DNA of 64,000 nt from Psychrobacter sp. NG254. GTDB lineage: Bacteria > Pseudomonadota > Gammaproteobacteria > Pseudomonadales > Moraxellaceae. Below the pieces are notes generated by a model that saw only the letters and a list, made by a program, of their open reading frames with translations, made no database searches and was not told the DNA's origin. Shown piece after piece: positions 48,093-57,728 of the stretch. Where the stretch lies: assembly GCF_015277735.1 (NCBI RefSeq), contig NZ_JADHDA010000002.1, positions 62,001 to 126,000 of the forward strand, written 5' to 3'. Made by a program: the position numbers and the translations under genes. Each line of letters starts with the position of its first letter. Positions within the stretch are counted from its first letter, which is position 1.

Positions 48093-49157
48093 GTGACATT
48101 ACCTGTACTAAAATCAGCCAGTTTGATCAGTGTGATACTACTAGCAACCACCGCTTGCGCGCAGCCAAGTTCAGCGGACGCGACCAGCACTCAACCCGGT
48201 CAAAATAGCCAAAGCTCGCAAACGGTTGAAGCGGTGAGTTCGACTGTCGATAAGCGACTGCGCCAAGTACTGACTCAAGCAGGCATCAAAACGCAAATTA
48301 CCGCTATTGTGCCGTCCAAATTACCCAATATGTATCAAGTCGATTTGGCTGGGCAGTTGCCACTACATATCACTGAAGATGGTAAATATGTCATCCAAGG
48401 TGAGCTACAAAAGAACCCAAGCAAGCGGGTAGTGACCAAAACCCCCGTACGCAGCACGAGTGCGCAGGTAGGCAAACCTGTCAGTGCGAGTGTCAAATCT
48501 GACATGCTAGCAAATATGGCTGCACTGAAAAACATGAGTGCGAAAACGCCATTCTTTTACACTGCCGTACCGGGTGTGATCTGGGGCGCGACGTTAGAGG
48601 GCGTGCCGTTTTTATTGTCAGATGATGCACAGTACATTACTGATGGCGAGATATCTGTCATTGAAAATGGTCAGTTTATTGGGCTCGATGAGAACTTTGA
48701 AAAACGCAAAAATCAATCTGTGTTTGCGACGTTGGATAAGAGCCAACTGATTACTTATCCAGCGACCAGTGCCGAGCGCGCTGTTATCTATATCGCTGAC
48801 GACGTGAACTGTCCTTATTGCCGCCTGTTTCATAAGCAAGTACCGATGCTCAATGCCAAAGGTGTGACGGTCAATGTCATCGGCTACCCGATATATGAGG
48901 CGTCACCTGCGCAAATGCGTGGTATCTGGTGTCAGGCTGATGAAGACAGTCGCCGTCAAGCATTTGATAAAGCAATGCTAACAGGTGAGATGACACCTGC
49001 ATCAGCGAACTGTAATACCGATCATATAACGCCGAACCGTGAAATAGCGGCTGGACTCGCGGTAATGGCGACGCCTGCTATCTACCGTGAAGATGGGGTG
49101 CTCTACCAAGCAAGCTTTGAAAGCCCTGAGTTTCTAGAATTTTTAGGCATTGAATAA
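48093..49157 (+). CDS. DsbC/DsbG-like thiol:disulfide interchange protein with extended N-terminus
   Basis: 354 residues. A signal-like N-terminus (LISVILLATTAC) points to export. The C-terminal thioredoxin domain has the active site C240-P-Y-C243 in IADDVNCPYCRLFHKQV, a second Cys pair (C274 in GIWCQAD and C298 in ANCNTD) and the cis-Pro in MATPAIY. Ahead of it are two segments resembling the DsbC N-terminal dimerisation domain: ~53-105 and ~150-190, the latter GVIWGATLEGVPFLLSDDAQ. Usual DsbC has one and ~235 residues. GTG start with AGGA upstream. Probably a periplasmic isomerase. Confidence 0.85.
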   Translation: MTLPVLKSASLISVILLATTACAQPSSADATSTQPGQNSQSSQTVEAVSSTVDKRLRQVLTQAGIKTQITAIVPSKLPNMYQVDLAGQLPLHITEDGKYVIQGELQKNPSKRVVTKTPVRSTSAQVGKPVSASVKSDMLANMAALKNMSAKTPFFYTAVPGVIWGATLEGVPFLLSDDAQYITDGEISVIENGQFIGLDENFEKRKNQSVFATLDKSQLITYPATSAERAVIYIADDVNCPYCRLFHKQVPMLNAKGVTVNVIGYPIYEASPAQMRGIWCQADEDSRRQAFDKAMLTGEMTPASANCNTDHITPNREIAAGLAVMATPAIYREDGVLYQASFESPEFLEFLGIE

Positions 49158-49264
49158 TTTATCGGCAGCATTAAATATTTTTAGTCCTGCTTTTTGGCTT
49201 TTCTTTTTAGCCCATCCTTTAGGCCTTCAGTGTTTTGATATCTTAAGCACTTAGCGCAAGCCAT

Positions 49265-49305
49265 AAAAAACCGCCTTATGAGCTGATTCATAAGGCGGTT
49301 TTTTT
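49265..49305. terminator. Bidirectional terminator between the DsbC-like and DUF2939 genes
   Basis: AAAAACCGCCTTATGA / TCATAAGGCGGTTTTT perfect arms with A- and T-runs between convergent genes. Confidence 0.88.
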
Positions 49306-49353
49306 AGCGTTTTTTATAGAAGCTTCCGTGTCTCAAAAACTGTCTTAAATAAC

Positions 49354-50004
49354 CTATGGCAAGACGATATCTACGATTTTCCAGTTGATCAGTCCTTCAC
49401 GCTGCATCTCGATAGTCAACGGATAACCTTTCACTTGACCACTCACGCTAAAGCAATTGATACCGCAGTAGCTCAGTGATGGCTTCTCGCTGTCATTGCC
49501 TTGTGCGACTTGTTGCTCAAGTTCGGCAGCTTGTTTTTTCATGACGCCTTCCATTTGGCTTTTGACCACGGCATCGACGTCACCGCGTTGAATGATTAAA
49601 GACTGAATGAGGTTTTTGAGGTCAACCTGATCGCTAGCGATGGCCCATGCAGCGGCCAGCTCTTTGGTGGCTGTGTTGGCTTGCCCTTGAGTGTTGATGA
49701 CCTTTTCGATGTTTTGTGGGGTGATAGCACCATCGACGGCTTTGGTAATAAAGCCATTGGCAGCCTCAGTCAACGGCTCACCGCCCAGCTCAGAGATGAG
49801 AGGGTACTTCGTCATCGTCGTGGCAAACTGGCCAGTTAACTGGTTTTGGATGCTTGGTCGTACTTGCTCATAATTGATGGCTGCTGCGATGGTTGCGCCA
49901 TCCTTTTCGTCATAAGCATTTTTGAGCTGATAGGCACTGTAATAAGGAGAGCCTGCATAGATTGCAATGGCAATTACTATCAATAAAACAATCAGCTTTT
50001 TCAT
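49354..50004 (-). CDS. DUF2939 family protein
   Basis: 216 residues from the ATG at 50004, which begins MKKLIVLLIVIAIAIYAGSPYYSAYQLKNAY: one N-terminal membrane anchor followed by the DUF2939 signature YYSAYQLKNAYDEKDGATIAAAINYEQVRPSI. The rest is helical and probably periplasmic, with a Cys pair near the end (SYCGINCF) and the final IVDIVLP. An upstream ATG at 50130 would add 42 residues and hide the anchor. Function unknown. Confidence 0.82.
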   Translation of the reverse strand: MKKLIVLLIVIAIAIYAGSPYYSAYQLKNAYDEKDGATIAAAINYEQVRPSIQNQLTGQFATTMTKYPLISELGGEPLTEAANGFITKAVDGAITPQNIEKVINTQGQANTATKELAAAWAIASDQVDLKNLIQSLIIQRGDVDAVVKSQMEGVMKKQAAELEQQVAQGNDSEKPSLSYCGINCFSVSGQVKGYPLTIEMQREGLINWKIVDIVLP

Positions 50005-50304
50005 AAGACTTGGCACCTTGTCACAAATGTCATCAGTTATGGCGATAGATATTATCACGAGTGCAGGTGATTCAGGTATGAAAAGCTTTATAGCGTTCTT
50101 AATAAACTGTGTATCTCCATTAATCAGCACCGGTCACGAATTTCATCAGCCCAAAGCTTGATAATTCAGCAGACCATCTCCATAAATAGCGCAAACTTTT
50201 TATAATTGATTTGGCTAAGCAGCCCTCCACCGTATTTGTTCGTCAGAGTCATGCACTGCTCTTCTTAAAATCTTAGACCTGTTTATGAAACGTTCGTTTT
50301 CTAT

Positions 50305-50318
50305 GTTTCATGTGAAAC
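50305..50318 (+). promoter_or_regulatory. parS-like site upstream of dnaJ
   Basis: GTTTCATGTGAAAC, about 92 bp before the dnaJ start, in non-coding DNA. Confidence 0.65.
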
Positions 50319-50410
50319 CTTGTAGATTGATTGTACGAGGTTAAGACAGTCGTTGATTGGAGCGGATGAGCTGATAAACCGGTGGTACTGTAAGGACGAT
50401 AGGAGAAACC

Positions 50411-51550
50411 ATGAGTAAACGCGATTTTTATGAAATATTAGGTGTCAGCAAGACCGCTGACAACAAAGAAGTTAAGCGAGCCTACCGTAAGCTTGCCATG
50501 AAATATCATCCAGATCGCAACTCTGATGACCCTGATGCTGAAGATAAATTTAAAGAAGCGTCGATGGCCTATGAAGTGCTGAGCGATGCAGAGAAGCGTT
50601 CAGCATACGACCGTATGGGTCATGCAGCCTTCGAAAACGGCATGGGTGGTGGCGGATTCGGCGGTGCAGGCGGCGGCAACTTCCAAGATATTTTTGGCGA
50701 TATTTTCGGCAATTTTGGCGATATTTTCGGTCAACAGCGTGGCGGCGGCGGCGGTGGACGTTCACGTCGTGGTTCGGATTTGCGTTATGTGATTGAGCTG
50801 ACCTTAGAAGAAGCGGTACGCGGCTGCAAAAAAGAAATCAGCTTTACGGCTCCTGCACCTTGTGAAACTTGTGATGGTAAAGGCGCAAAAAACGCGTCTG
50901 ATATTGTGACTTGTCAGACCTGTCATGGACAAGGCCAAGTCCGTATGCAGCAAGGTTTCTTTGCTGTGCAGCAAGCATGTCCTCATTGCGGCGGTACTGG
51001 TAAACAAATCAAAAACCCTTGCTCTGATTGTCACGGTAATGGGGTCAAAGACAAATCACGTACGCTAGAAGTGTCTATTCCAGCAGGCGTTGATGACGGT
51101 GATCGCGTACGCTTGTCAGGTGAAGGCGAAGCAGGCGGTGCTGGTGTACAAAACGGCGACTTATACGTCGAAGTACGTGTCAAATCGCATAATGTGTTCA
51201 CGCGTCAAGGCGCTGATCTCTATATGGATGTGCCTGTCAGCATCACTGATGCTGCATTAGGTAAAGAAGTTGAGATTCCAACCTTAGATGGTAAAGTGAA
51301 AATCAAGGTGGCAGAAGGTACGCAGAGCGGTAAATTGTTGCGTGTGCGTGGCCGAGGTGTGACGCCAGTACGTACCACGATGAAAGGTGATTTGATTTGC
51401 CGTGTCATCATCGAGACACCAGTGAACCTAACGGGTGAGCAAAAAGATCTGTTACGTCAATTCCAAGATACCTTAGATGACGATAGCAAGCATCAACAGT
51501 CGCCGCATAAAAAGTCTTTCTTTAAAAAGATTAGTGACTTGTTTGATTAA
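50411..51550 (+). CDS. dnaJ: Chaperone protein DnaJ
   Basis: Hsp40 co-chaperone of DnaK. J domain at 1-70 with the HPD tripeptide in KYHPDRN. Gly/Phe-rich segment ~75-118. Four zinc motifs ([32 protein letters not shown]) between ~145 and 205, then the substrate-binding C-terminal domain. 379 residues, normal. AGGAG precedes the start. dnaK is not upstream, so the genes are split, and dapB follows 173 bp later after a terminator. Confidence 0.97.
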   Translation: MSKRDFYEILGVSKTADNKEVKRAYRKLAMKYHPDRNSDDPDAEDKFKEASMAYEVLSDAEKRSAYDRMGHAAFENGMGGGGFGGAGGGNFQDIFGDIFGNFGDIFGQQRGGGGGGRSRRGSDLRYVIELTLEEAVRGCKKEISFTAPAPCETCDGKGAKNASDIVTCQTCHGQGQVRMQQGFFAVQQACPHCGGTGKQIKNPCSDCHGNGVKDKSRTLEVSIPAGVDDGDRVRLSGEGEAGGAGVQNGDLYVEVRVKSHNVFTRQGADLYMDVPVSITDAALGKEVEIPTLDGKVKIKVAEGTQSGKLLRVRGRGVTPVRTTMKGDLICRVIIETPVNLTGEQKDLLRQFQDTLDDDSKHQQSPHKKSFFKKISDLFD

Positions 51551-51583
51551 GAATGACTACTCCTAAGTAGTTATAATTTAAAT

Positions 51584-51620
51584 TAGCCCAAAGGTTTCAC
51601 ATGAAACGTTTGGGCTTTTT
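51584..51620 (+). terminator. Terminator after dnaJ with a parS-like site forming its inner stem
   Basis: AGCCCAAA / TTTGGGCT outer arms followed by TTTTTATT. The whole loop is the parS-like 14-mer (51594-51607), so the two form one long hairpin. Confidence 0.8.
51594..51607 (-). promoter_or_regulatory. parS-like site inside the dnaJ terminator hairpin
   Basis: GTTTCACATGAAAC, nested exactly between the terminator arms. Confidence 0.65.
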
Positions 51621-51723
51621 ATTGGCTGCATAAAAGACCCCTCATCGGATGATATTTGCTAAACTTACGACAAATAGTATTTAAAAGCACCTTTACTAAA
51701 AACAAAGCATTTAGGACAAAGAT

Positions 51724-52554
51724 ATGAGTCAACAAGCAAAAGTACAAACCATCAAAGTCGGTGTGATTGGGGCAGGTGGTCGTATGGGTCGTATGCTCAT
51801 CGAAGCCGTACAAAACAACCCGCAAACTATGCTTAAAGCTGCGATTGAACGCCAAGGATCTAGCCTCGTCGGCGCAGATGCAGGAGAAGTCGCTGCTGTT
51901 GGATGCTTAGACGTGCAAATCGTTGATGATCTACAGGCTGTAATCAGTAATATCGACGTGCTGATTGATTTCAGTCTGCCTGATGCCACCGAAAAAAACA
52001 TGCAGATTTGTGCTGAGCATGGCGTTGCTATGGTCATCGGCACGACAGGATTCAACGAGCAGCAAGAGCAGGTATTGGCAAAAGCGAGTGAGCAGATTGC
52101 GATCGTTTATGCGGGTAACTACTCAACAGGCGTGAATCTGTCATTGAAGTTGCTAGGAATGGCAGCAAAAGCATTTGGCAATGACGCCGATGTAGAGGTC
52201 ATCGAAGCACATCATAAGCATAAAATCGATGCGCCATCAGGTACGGCTTATATGATGGCAGAAGCCGTGGCAGAAGCCCGTGGACAGAATCTAAAAGACG
52301 TCGCTGTTTATGGCCGCGAAGGGCAAACAGGCGAGCGTGAAGCCGGTACGATTGGTATTCATGCGATTCGTGGTGGTGAAATTATCGGTGACCATACCGT
52401 GATGTTCATCGCTGACGGTGAGGTGGTTGAGATCACTCATCGCGCCCGTGCGCGCATGACTTTTGCCGCTGGTGCTGTGCGTGCTGCGACTTGGATTATC
52501 AAACAAGAAGTCGGGCAATACGATATGCAGGATGTGCTTGGATTAAATGACTAG
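51724..52554 (+). CDS. dapB: 4-hydroxy-tetrahydrodipicolinate reductase
   Basis: Second committed enzyme of the diaminopimelate/lysine branch, NAD(P)H-dependent. Rossmann motif VGVIGAGGRMGRMLIEAV at the N-terminus, GTTGFNEQQ, AGNYSTGVNLSLKLL, the catalytic-site EAHHKHKIDAPSGTA (~157-171), and GGEIIGDHTVMFI. 276 residues, normal. The pairing dnaJ-dapB is common in Moraxellaceae and Pseudomonas. AGGACA upstream of the ATG. Confidence 0.96.
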   Translation: MSQQAKVQTIKVGVIGAGGRMGRMLIEAVQNNPQTMLKAAIERQGSSLVGADAGEVAAVGCLDVQIVDDLQAVISNIDVLIDFSLPDATEKNMQICAEHGVAMVIGTTGFNEQQEQVLAKASEQIAIVYAGNYSTGVNLSLKLLGMAAKAFGNDADVEVIEAHHKHKIDAPSGTAYMMAEAVAEARGQNLKDVAVYGREGQTGEREAGTIGIHAIRGGEIIGDHTVMFIADGEVVEITHRARARMTFAAGAVRAATWIIKQEVGQYDMQDVLGLND

Positions 52555-52639
52555 TACTTGAATAGAAAGTACTTGAATGGTCGAATGTTCCACATGCTCT
52601 AAATATTAATAAATAATGAGTCGCTGCTAGGAGCCAAAC

Positions 52640-53545
52640 ATGGATACGTTTAGACAGAGTTTAGTAAAGGCACTTAGCAGGGCCATCACTGCTGGCAAAG
52701 ATATTGGCTACGCAGGTCACACAGTCTTGGCGATCAGTTTGGTAGCTCTGCCTGTCGTTGTCCAAGCTGTAACTTATGACACCTATGTTATCCATACTTA
52801 TGGCGGCGACACATTATTACCTGCAGTCAGACAGCAATTAAATAGCAGCGCTGATGGCGGGACTGTCACAACTTATCAAGACAAGCTGGTACTGAACACC
52901 ACAGCGGCCAATTATCAGGCAGTACAGCCGCTCTTGACTCAGATTGATGGTCAGCCACAAGCGCTAACCGTTGCTGTGCGAGTTGGCAATGATAGCAGCA
53001 CGCAGAGTAATATTAGACAAAGTCAGGTCATTATTAGCAATCGCGGTATCCAAGGTGCCGCAATCATTAATCAAAGCAATAGCCAGCAGCAGGGTAGCAA
53101 CTTATACCAAGTACAGACGCTGTCTGGTAGCGCTGCGAGCATTAGCACTGGCACGCTTTATTCGCTGACTCAGACTTATGGCAGCAATCGCTATGCAACC
53201 AACTATAATCTAAAGCCACAGATTATTATTCAGCAGCAAGTATTGCTTCCAACCACTCAAGGAATTGCCGTTACACCAAGATTGCTTGCCAAGGGACAAG
53301 TTGAAGTACAACTTTCCCAAGTGGAAGAGACACTCGCGCGATCCAATGCGCCTTATAATCGCAGCAGTTCTGTTAATCATGCTATTCAAGGTCAACGTTT
53401 GAATAGTACGATTATCGTGTCTCGCGGGCAATGGGTGACTATCGGACAAATCTCTCAAAACAGTCAAAACCAAAGTACTAACGATCGCAGTAACCAATCA
53501 GTCAATAGTCATAACAGTGTGCCTATTTCATTATTGGTACAGTAG
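52640..53545 (+). CDS. Short secretin-like exported protein
   Basis: 301 residues. After a basic leader and a hydrophobic segment (TVLAISLVALPVVVQA, ~28-44), residues ~48-110 look like a secretin N-type module: TYVIHTYGGDTLLPAVRQQLN, then LVLNTTAANYQAVQPLLTQIDGQPQALTVAVRVG. A Gln/Ser/Asn-rich middle is followed by strands similar to the start of a secretin beta domain (GIAVTPRLLAKGQVEVQLSQVEE and STIIVSRGQWVTIGQIS). It is far too short for a pore-forming secretin, and no type II/IV system genes are adjacent. Probably periplasmic; function unknown. Confidence 0.65.
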   Translation: MDTFRQSLVKALSRAITAGKDIGYAGHTVLAISLVALPVVVQAVTYDTYVIHTYGGDTLLPAVRQQLNSSADGGTVTTYQDKLVLNTTAANYQAVQPLLTQIDGQPQALTVAVRVGNDSSTQSNIRQSQVIISNRGIQGAAIINQSNSQQQGSNLYQVQTLSGSAASISTGTLYSLTQTYGSNRYATNYNLKPQIIIQQQVLLPTTQGIAVTPRLLAKGQVEVQLSQVEETLARSNAPYNRSSSVNHAIQGQRLNSTIIVSRGQWVTIGQISQNSQNQSTNDRSNQSVNSHNSVPISLLVQ

Positions 53546-53576
53546 TTGTTTATCAATGATATCGTTAGACGGACAT

Positions 53577-53617
53577 AAAAAAGCGCGGCACTAATATCAA
53601 AAGTGCCGCGCTTTTTT
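53577..53617. terminator. Bidirectional terminator between the secretin-like and decarboxylase genes
   Basis: AAAAAAGCGCGGCACT / AGTGCCGCGCTTTTTT perfect 16-bp arms with a 9-bp loop. Confidence 0.9.
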
Positions 53618-53637
53618 ATTAACAGTAGAGCAAAAAA

Positions 53638-54819
53638 CTAGTCAATATAAATCACGTCTAATGGCGGAAAACCATTGAACTCGACTGATGAATAAGAGTT
53701 GGTATAAGCACCAGTGGTGAGCCAATAGATTTTGTCACCAATCTCCAGCTCTTCTGGCAACTGATACCCTGCTTCTTCATACATGATATCGGTAGAGTCA
53801 CACGTTGGACCGGCCAATACCACAGTACCTTCGCTGGTTGAGGTTTCCATCTTAGGAGTATAAACAGGATATTTAATGGCTTCGCCCAGGGTCTCGATTA
53901 GCCCTTGGAACAATCCTACATCGGTGTATACCCAGCGAGTCAAATCGGTGCTAGATTTACGTGATATTAAGATCACATCACTCGCCAACACCCCTGAGCC
54001 ACCTACTAGCGAGCGACCTGGCTCTAAAATAATCTCAGGCATCTCATCTTCGTTATAATCGTCCGTTAGATAGCTCTTGATTTCTTCTGCGTATACTTTT
54101 ATCGGATTCACTTCACTGATGTAGTTGGCTGGAAAACCACCGCCCAAGTTAATCATTTGTAGCTTGATGTCTTCTTCATTTTTCATCCAGTCAAACATGT
54201 ATTTGACCTTGGCTAAGGCATCATCCCACGCGGCAACATCCTTTTGCTGACTGCCCACATGGAATGAGATGCCATAAGGCACTAAACCCAAATCTCGCGC
54301 TTGAATCAATAGCTCGATTGCCATGTTTGGATGGCAACCAAACTTACGAGATAGCGGCCATTCTGCAGTGTCCGACCCTTGTACTAAGATACGTACAAAT
54401 ATTTTTGAGCCAGGTGCATGCTTTGCGATATTTTTTAGATCTGCTTCTGAGTCAGTGGCATACAGATCAACCCCTTTTTCAAACGCATATTTGACATGAT
54501 CGGCTTTTTTGATGGTGTTGCCGTAAGAGATACGCGAGGCATCTACACCGCAGTCCAGTACGCGATCAAGCTCATAAATAGACGCACAGTCAAAGTTTGA
54601 GCCAAGCGTAGCCAGTAGGTTGATGACTTCAACGGCAGGGCTGGCTTTCATTGCATAATGGATTTTTGCATCAGGGAAGAACCCAACCATTTCATGATAT
54701 TTCGTCTTAATACGACTAAGGTCAACCATCAAAAAAGGCGTCTCACGACCTTCAGCAGCTTTGGTGAATTTCTGCCAGCTGGCAGGGTCAAAATATTGGT
54801 CAATTTTGATCATTGTCAT
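53638..54819 (-). CDS. Ornithine/lysine decarboxylase, PLP fold-type III
   Basis: Alanine-racemase-fold decarboxylase making putrescine or cadaverine. The cofactor Lys lies in HYAMKASP (K58), the substrate-side His in GISFHVGSQQ, the phosphate loop in NLGGGFPANY, EPGRSLVGGSG in the second domain, and the catalytic Cys in GPTCDSTD. 393 residues, normal for eukaryotic-type ODC of bacteria. Ornithine versus lysine preference cannot be read with confidence. AAAGG precedes the ATG at 54819; an ATG two codons later is also possible. Confidence 0.9.
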   Translation of the reverse strand: MTMIKIDQYFDPASWQKFTKAAEGRETPFLMVDLSRIKTKYHEMVGFFPDAKIHYAMKASPAVEVINLLATLGSNFDCASIYELDRVLDCGVDASRISYGNTIKKADHVKYAFEKGVDLYATDSEADLKNIAKHAPGSKIFVRILVQGSDTAEWPLSRKFGCHPNMAIELLIQARDLGLVPYGISFHVGSQQKDVAAWDDALAKVKYMFDWMKNEEDIKLQMINLGGGFPANYISEVNPIKVYAEEIKSYLTDDYNEDEMPEIILEPGRSLVGGSGVLASDVILISRKSSTDLTRWVYTDVGLFQGLIETLGEAIKYPVYTPKMETSTSEGTVVLAGPTCDSTDIMYEEAGYQLPEELEIGDKIYWLTTGAYTNSYSSVEFNGFPPLDVIYID

Positions 54820-54935
54820 AGTGGTAAACCTTTAGTAAGGACAGTATCTGCTAGAAAAATTATCGTCAAACAGCGGATATTAGGTCGTAATATCCGCGTT
54901 AGGCATTATTATATAGGGGACATCAAATACAGAGA

Positions 54936-55487
54936 TTAAACGTTGGTCGCAGCTTGTGGTTGGGCTTCAGCGGCTTCTTGCTTTTCGCGTATTTTGAGGA
55001 CTTTACGTACTTTATCACGAGCACGTGTTTGCTTGAGGCGAGACAAATAATCGACGAATATGACACCATTGAGATGATCCATTTCGTGCTGGATGCAAAC
55101 GGCAAGCAGACCTTCTACTTCTTCGTCAATTTTTTCGCCATTCTCGTCCAAGGCTTCGATACGCACTTTATTAGGACGTTCAACGCTGTCATAAACCTCA
55201 GGAACGGATAAACAACCTTCTTCATACGGTTGCTTTTCTTCTACCAGTGGCGTGACTTTTGGGTTGATAAACACCCGAGGGCTGTCTTTATTTTCAGATA
55301 AGTCGATCACGATAAGCTGAAGATGCTGATCCACTTGGCTGGCAGCAAGCCCAATACCCTGAGCATCATACATCGTCTCAATCATATCTTTGATTAAGGT
55401 TTTGATTTCAGCAGTGACTTCCTTGACAGGCTTGGCAATCGTGCGCAAACGAGGATCTGGATAACTTAGAATAGGGAGTAGTGCCAT
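54936..55487 (-). CDS. def: Peptide deformylase
   Basis: Metalloenzyme that removes formyl groups from nascent proteins. Motif 1 GIGLAASQ (~43-51), motif 2 EGCLSVP with the metal Cys, and motif 3 QHEMDHLNG with the two His ligands and catalytic Glu. 183 residues from the ATG at 55487, supported by GAGGTG; an upstream start at 55577 would add a hydrophobic 30-residue leader foreign to the family. The usual fmt partner is not adjacent. The C-terminal tail is Ala/Gln-rich. Confidence 0.95.
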   Translation of the reverse strand: MALLPILSYPDPRLRTIAKPVKEVTAEIKTLIKDMIETMYDAQGIGLAASQVDQHLQLIVIDLSENKDSPRVFINPKVTPLVEEKQPYEEGCLSVPEVYDSVERPNKVRIEALDENGEKIDEEVEGLLAVCIQHEMDHLNGVIFVDYLSRLKQTRARDKVRKVLKIREKQEAAEAQPQAATNV

Positions 55488-55630
55488 AACGCTCACCTCA
55501 ATGATAAGATAAAATAGGGTTGATATTATAAGATAAATGGGGACAAAAGTAATGCTTATCAATACTTTCGCAGTCACAAGATGCTCTATAAAGCGAGAAT
55601 ATCTGAATTCTTATTATGAACAGCATAAAA

Positions 55631-55652
55631 AAGCCCTACTTGGCGTAGGGCT
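55631..55652 (-). terminator. Terminator downstream of the GlsB/YeaQ gene
   Basis: AAGCCCTAC / GTAGGGCTT arms, with a six-A run before them that becomes a T-tract on the minus strand. Confidence 0.75.
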
Positions 55653-55683
55653 TCTATTTTAAACGGTTCTTTTAAATGATCCG

Positions 55684-55938
55684 TTATGCACGGCGTTTAT
55701 TTACAATCATCTCATACAAAAATAGCAGTATGATGGCACCGATTACCGAAAAGATTAGACCCGTAAAGCCGCCATCTGCATTGATACCGATCATTCCTGC
55801 GATAAGTCCACCAAGCATTGCACCCACGATACCCAAGACAATGGTCATGATCCAACCCATAGGGTCACTGCCTGGTTTAATAGCACGTGCCAATAAACCT
55901 GCGACTAGACCTACAATAATCATCCAAATGAAGCTCAT
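55684..55938 (-). CDS. GlsB/YeaQ/YmgE family stress-response membrane protein
   Basis: 84-residue protein with three hydrophobic segments. The family signature reads IIVGLVAGLLARAIKPG near the N-terminus, GWIMTIVLGIVGAMLGGLIAGMIG in the middle and FTGLIFSVIGAIILLFLY near the end. Such proteins are often induced by acid or general stress; their mechanism is not known. AGGAG upstream of the ATG. A single-gene unit with its own terminator. Confidence 0.9.
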   Translation of the reverse strand: MSFIWMIIVGLVAGLLARAIKPGSDPMGWIMTIVLGIVGAMLGGLIAGMIGINADGGFTGLIFSVIGAIILLFLYEMIVNKRRA

Positions 55939-56261
55939 AATGTTCTCCTAAATTTATCAATAGTTATAATGTGTTATGTCTCTAATGAATACATTGTAAA
56001 CAGTCGCAAGACACAAAAGTAAGCACGAAATGTTACCTGTGTACGGGCTATGTGAGAAAACAGTCTTATTTGCTAACACGTAGGGGCAATAGGTAAACGG
56101 GAGGTTACAAAGGTAGTGGTAATGCTAATAGGAGTATTTGTCAGGGCTGGTATTATGGCGAAATCTATAAAAGCTGAGACAAAAAACGCGACTTATCTTT
56201 GACAAGATAGTCGCGCTTCTTTGCTATGGTAACTATTCAGAATAGAGTCTAACGAACAGGA
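55939..56261 (-). terminator. GlsB-mpl gap with the mpl terminator at 56181-56216
   Basis: At 56181-56216 an A-run precedes GCGACT-TATCTT and its partner AAGATA-GTCGCG, giving a minus-strand hairpin with a T-tract after mpl. The remaining ~240 bp show no gene or repeat; they must hold the promoter for the GlsB gene. Confidence 0.7.
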
Positions 56262-57728
56262 TTACTTGCTGTGAAGTGCAGTTAATAAACGCTGATGAAT
56301 ACCCTCAAAACCACCGTTAGACATCACCACAATCGCATCACCTGCCTGCGCATGATGGATGATATGCTCGATGATAGCATCGACACTAGACATGACTTGC
56401 TGGTTACCAATGGCGTCATTTGTGGCAGTGGCCTGTTCGATGACTTCTCTCAAGCCCCATTCTAGTCCAGTAGGCTCATACCAAAGCGTATAGTCAGCGA
56501 GAGCCGCAGACTCAGCTAAGCTATCTTGGTGAATCCCCATTTTCATGGTGTTGCTACGCGGCTCAATAATCGCCCAGATACGTCTGTCAGACAGCTTCTT
56601 TTTGGCACCATCTAATGTCGTGGTAATAGCGGTTGGATGATGGGCAAAGTCATCAAACACTAGGATATCATTTACATCACCAATCAGCTCCATCCGGCGT
56701 TTGATACCAGCAAAGGCCGATAGCGCAGCGCAAGCAGTTGAGATGCTCACGCCAACATCATACGCTGCCGCGACGGCAACGAGCGCATTATTGACGTTGT
56801 GAATACCACTCATCGACCAGTCTACGATTGCTGTCGCGTCTTTATCATCAGCAAAGCTCACCTGAAACTGGCTGCCATCTTCGCGCATGAGTTCAGCTTG
56901 CCATTCGCTATCGTTGACATTTTTGTCAGCCGTGCTCTCATCAACCACGGATGTGCGCCAAACAGGTGTCCAAACGCCTTTTGCTAACGTATCCTCTAGA
57001 CTGTCAGTCGCTGCTGGCATGATGATTTTTCCAGTGCTTGGAATCATACGTATCATATGATGAAACTGTGTCTGGATAGCATTGAGATCTGCGAAGATAT
57101 CCGCATGATCAAATTCTAGATTGTTCAAGATAGCCGTACGCGGACGGTAATGAACGAACTTTGAGCGCTTATCAAAAAACGCAGAGTCATACTCATCGGC
57201 TTCAATGACAAAATAGCCAGTATCTGAGCTATCATCATTCTTATCATCACCCAAGTAGCTGCTGTGCGCAAACACTTGCTGCAAGTGCTCATCAGTGGTA
57301 TTGACCAATGGCACGCCGCCAATCAAAAACCCCGTATCGATACCCGCGTAGTGCAGTATCCAAGCAAGCATGGTGGTGGTTGTCGTCTTACCATGCGTAC
57401 CAGCAACGGCGATCACATGGCGCGATTGCAGTACTTGCTCAGATAAAAACTGTGGCCCTGAGGTATAGCGCAGACCGTTATCTAGCATATACTCAATCAC
57501 ATCCATGCCGCGCTTCATCGCATTGCCCACGACGACGAGATCGGGTGCTGGCTGCAGATGTGAGATCAAATAGCCTTCTTCAATCGTGACGCCAGCATTC
57601 TCAAGTTGGGTCGACATCGGCGGATAAACACTGGCATCTGAGCCCGTGACAGTATGGCCGAGTTCTCGTGCTAACAGCGCTAGCGAGCCCATAAAAGTAC
57701 CACAAATACCAAGAATATGAATATGCAT
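56262..57728 (-). CDS. mpl: UDP-N-acetylmuramate:L-alanyl-gamma-D-glutamyl-meso-diaminopimelate ligase
   Basis: Recycles the murein tripeptide by joining it to UDP-MurNAc in the cytoplasm. The Mur-ligase pattern is clear: Rossmann start MHIHILGICGTFMGSLALLARELGH (~1-25), ATP loop AVAGTHGKTTTTTM (~107-120), FVIEADEYDSAFFDKRSKF, NLEFDHADIF, MSGIHNVNNALVAVAAA and FDDFAHHPTAI. 488 residues, slightly above the ~455 of E. coli, with an acidic insert after ~325. The ATG at 57728 (GGA upstream) is preferred to a start at 57860 that adds 44 unrelated residues. Confidence 0.95.
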   Translation of the reverse strand: MHIHILGICGTFMGSLALLARELGHTVTGSDASVYPPMSTQLENAGVTIEEGYLISHLQPAPDLVVVGNAMKRGMDVIEYMLDNGLRYTSGPQFLSEQVLQSRHVIAVAGTHGKTTTTTMLAWILHYAGIDTGFLIGGVPLVNTTDEHLQQVFAHSSYLGDDKNDDSSDTGYFVIEADEYDSAFFDKRSKFVHYRPRTAILNNLEFDHADIFADLNAIQTQFHHMIRMIPSTGKIIMPAATDSLEDTLAKGVWTPVWRTSVVDESTADKNVNDSEWQAELMREDGSQFQVSFADDKDATAIVDWSMSGIHNVNNALVAVAAAYDVGVSISTACAALSAFAGIKRRMELIGDVNDILVFDDFAHHPTAITTTLDGAKKKLSDRRIWAIIEPRSNTMKMGIHQDSLAESAALADYTLWYEPTGLEWGLREVIEQATATNDAIGNQQVMSSVDAIIEHIIHHAQAGDAIVVMSNGGFEGIHQRLLTALHSK

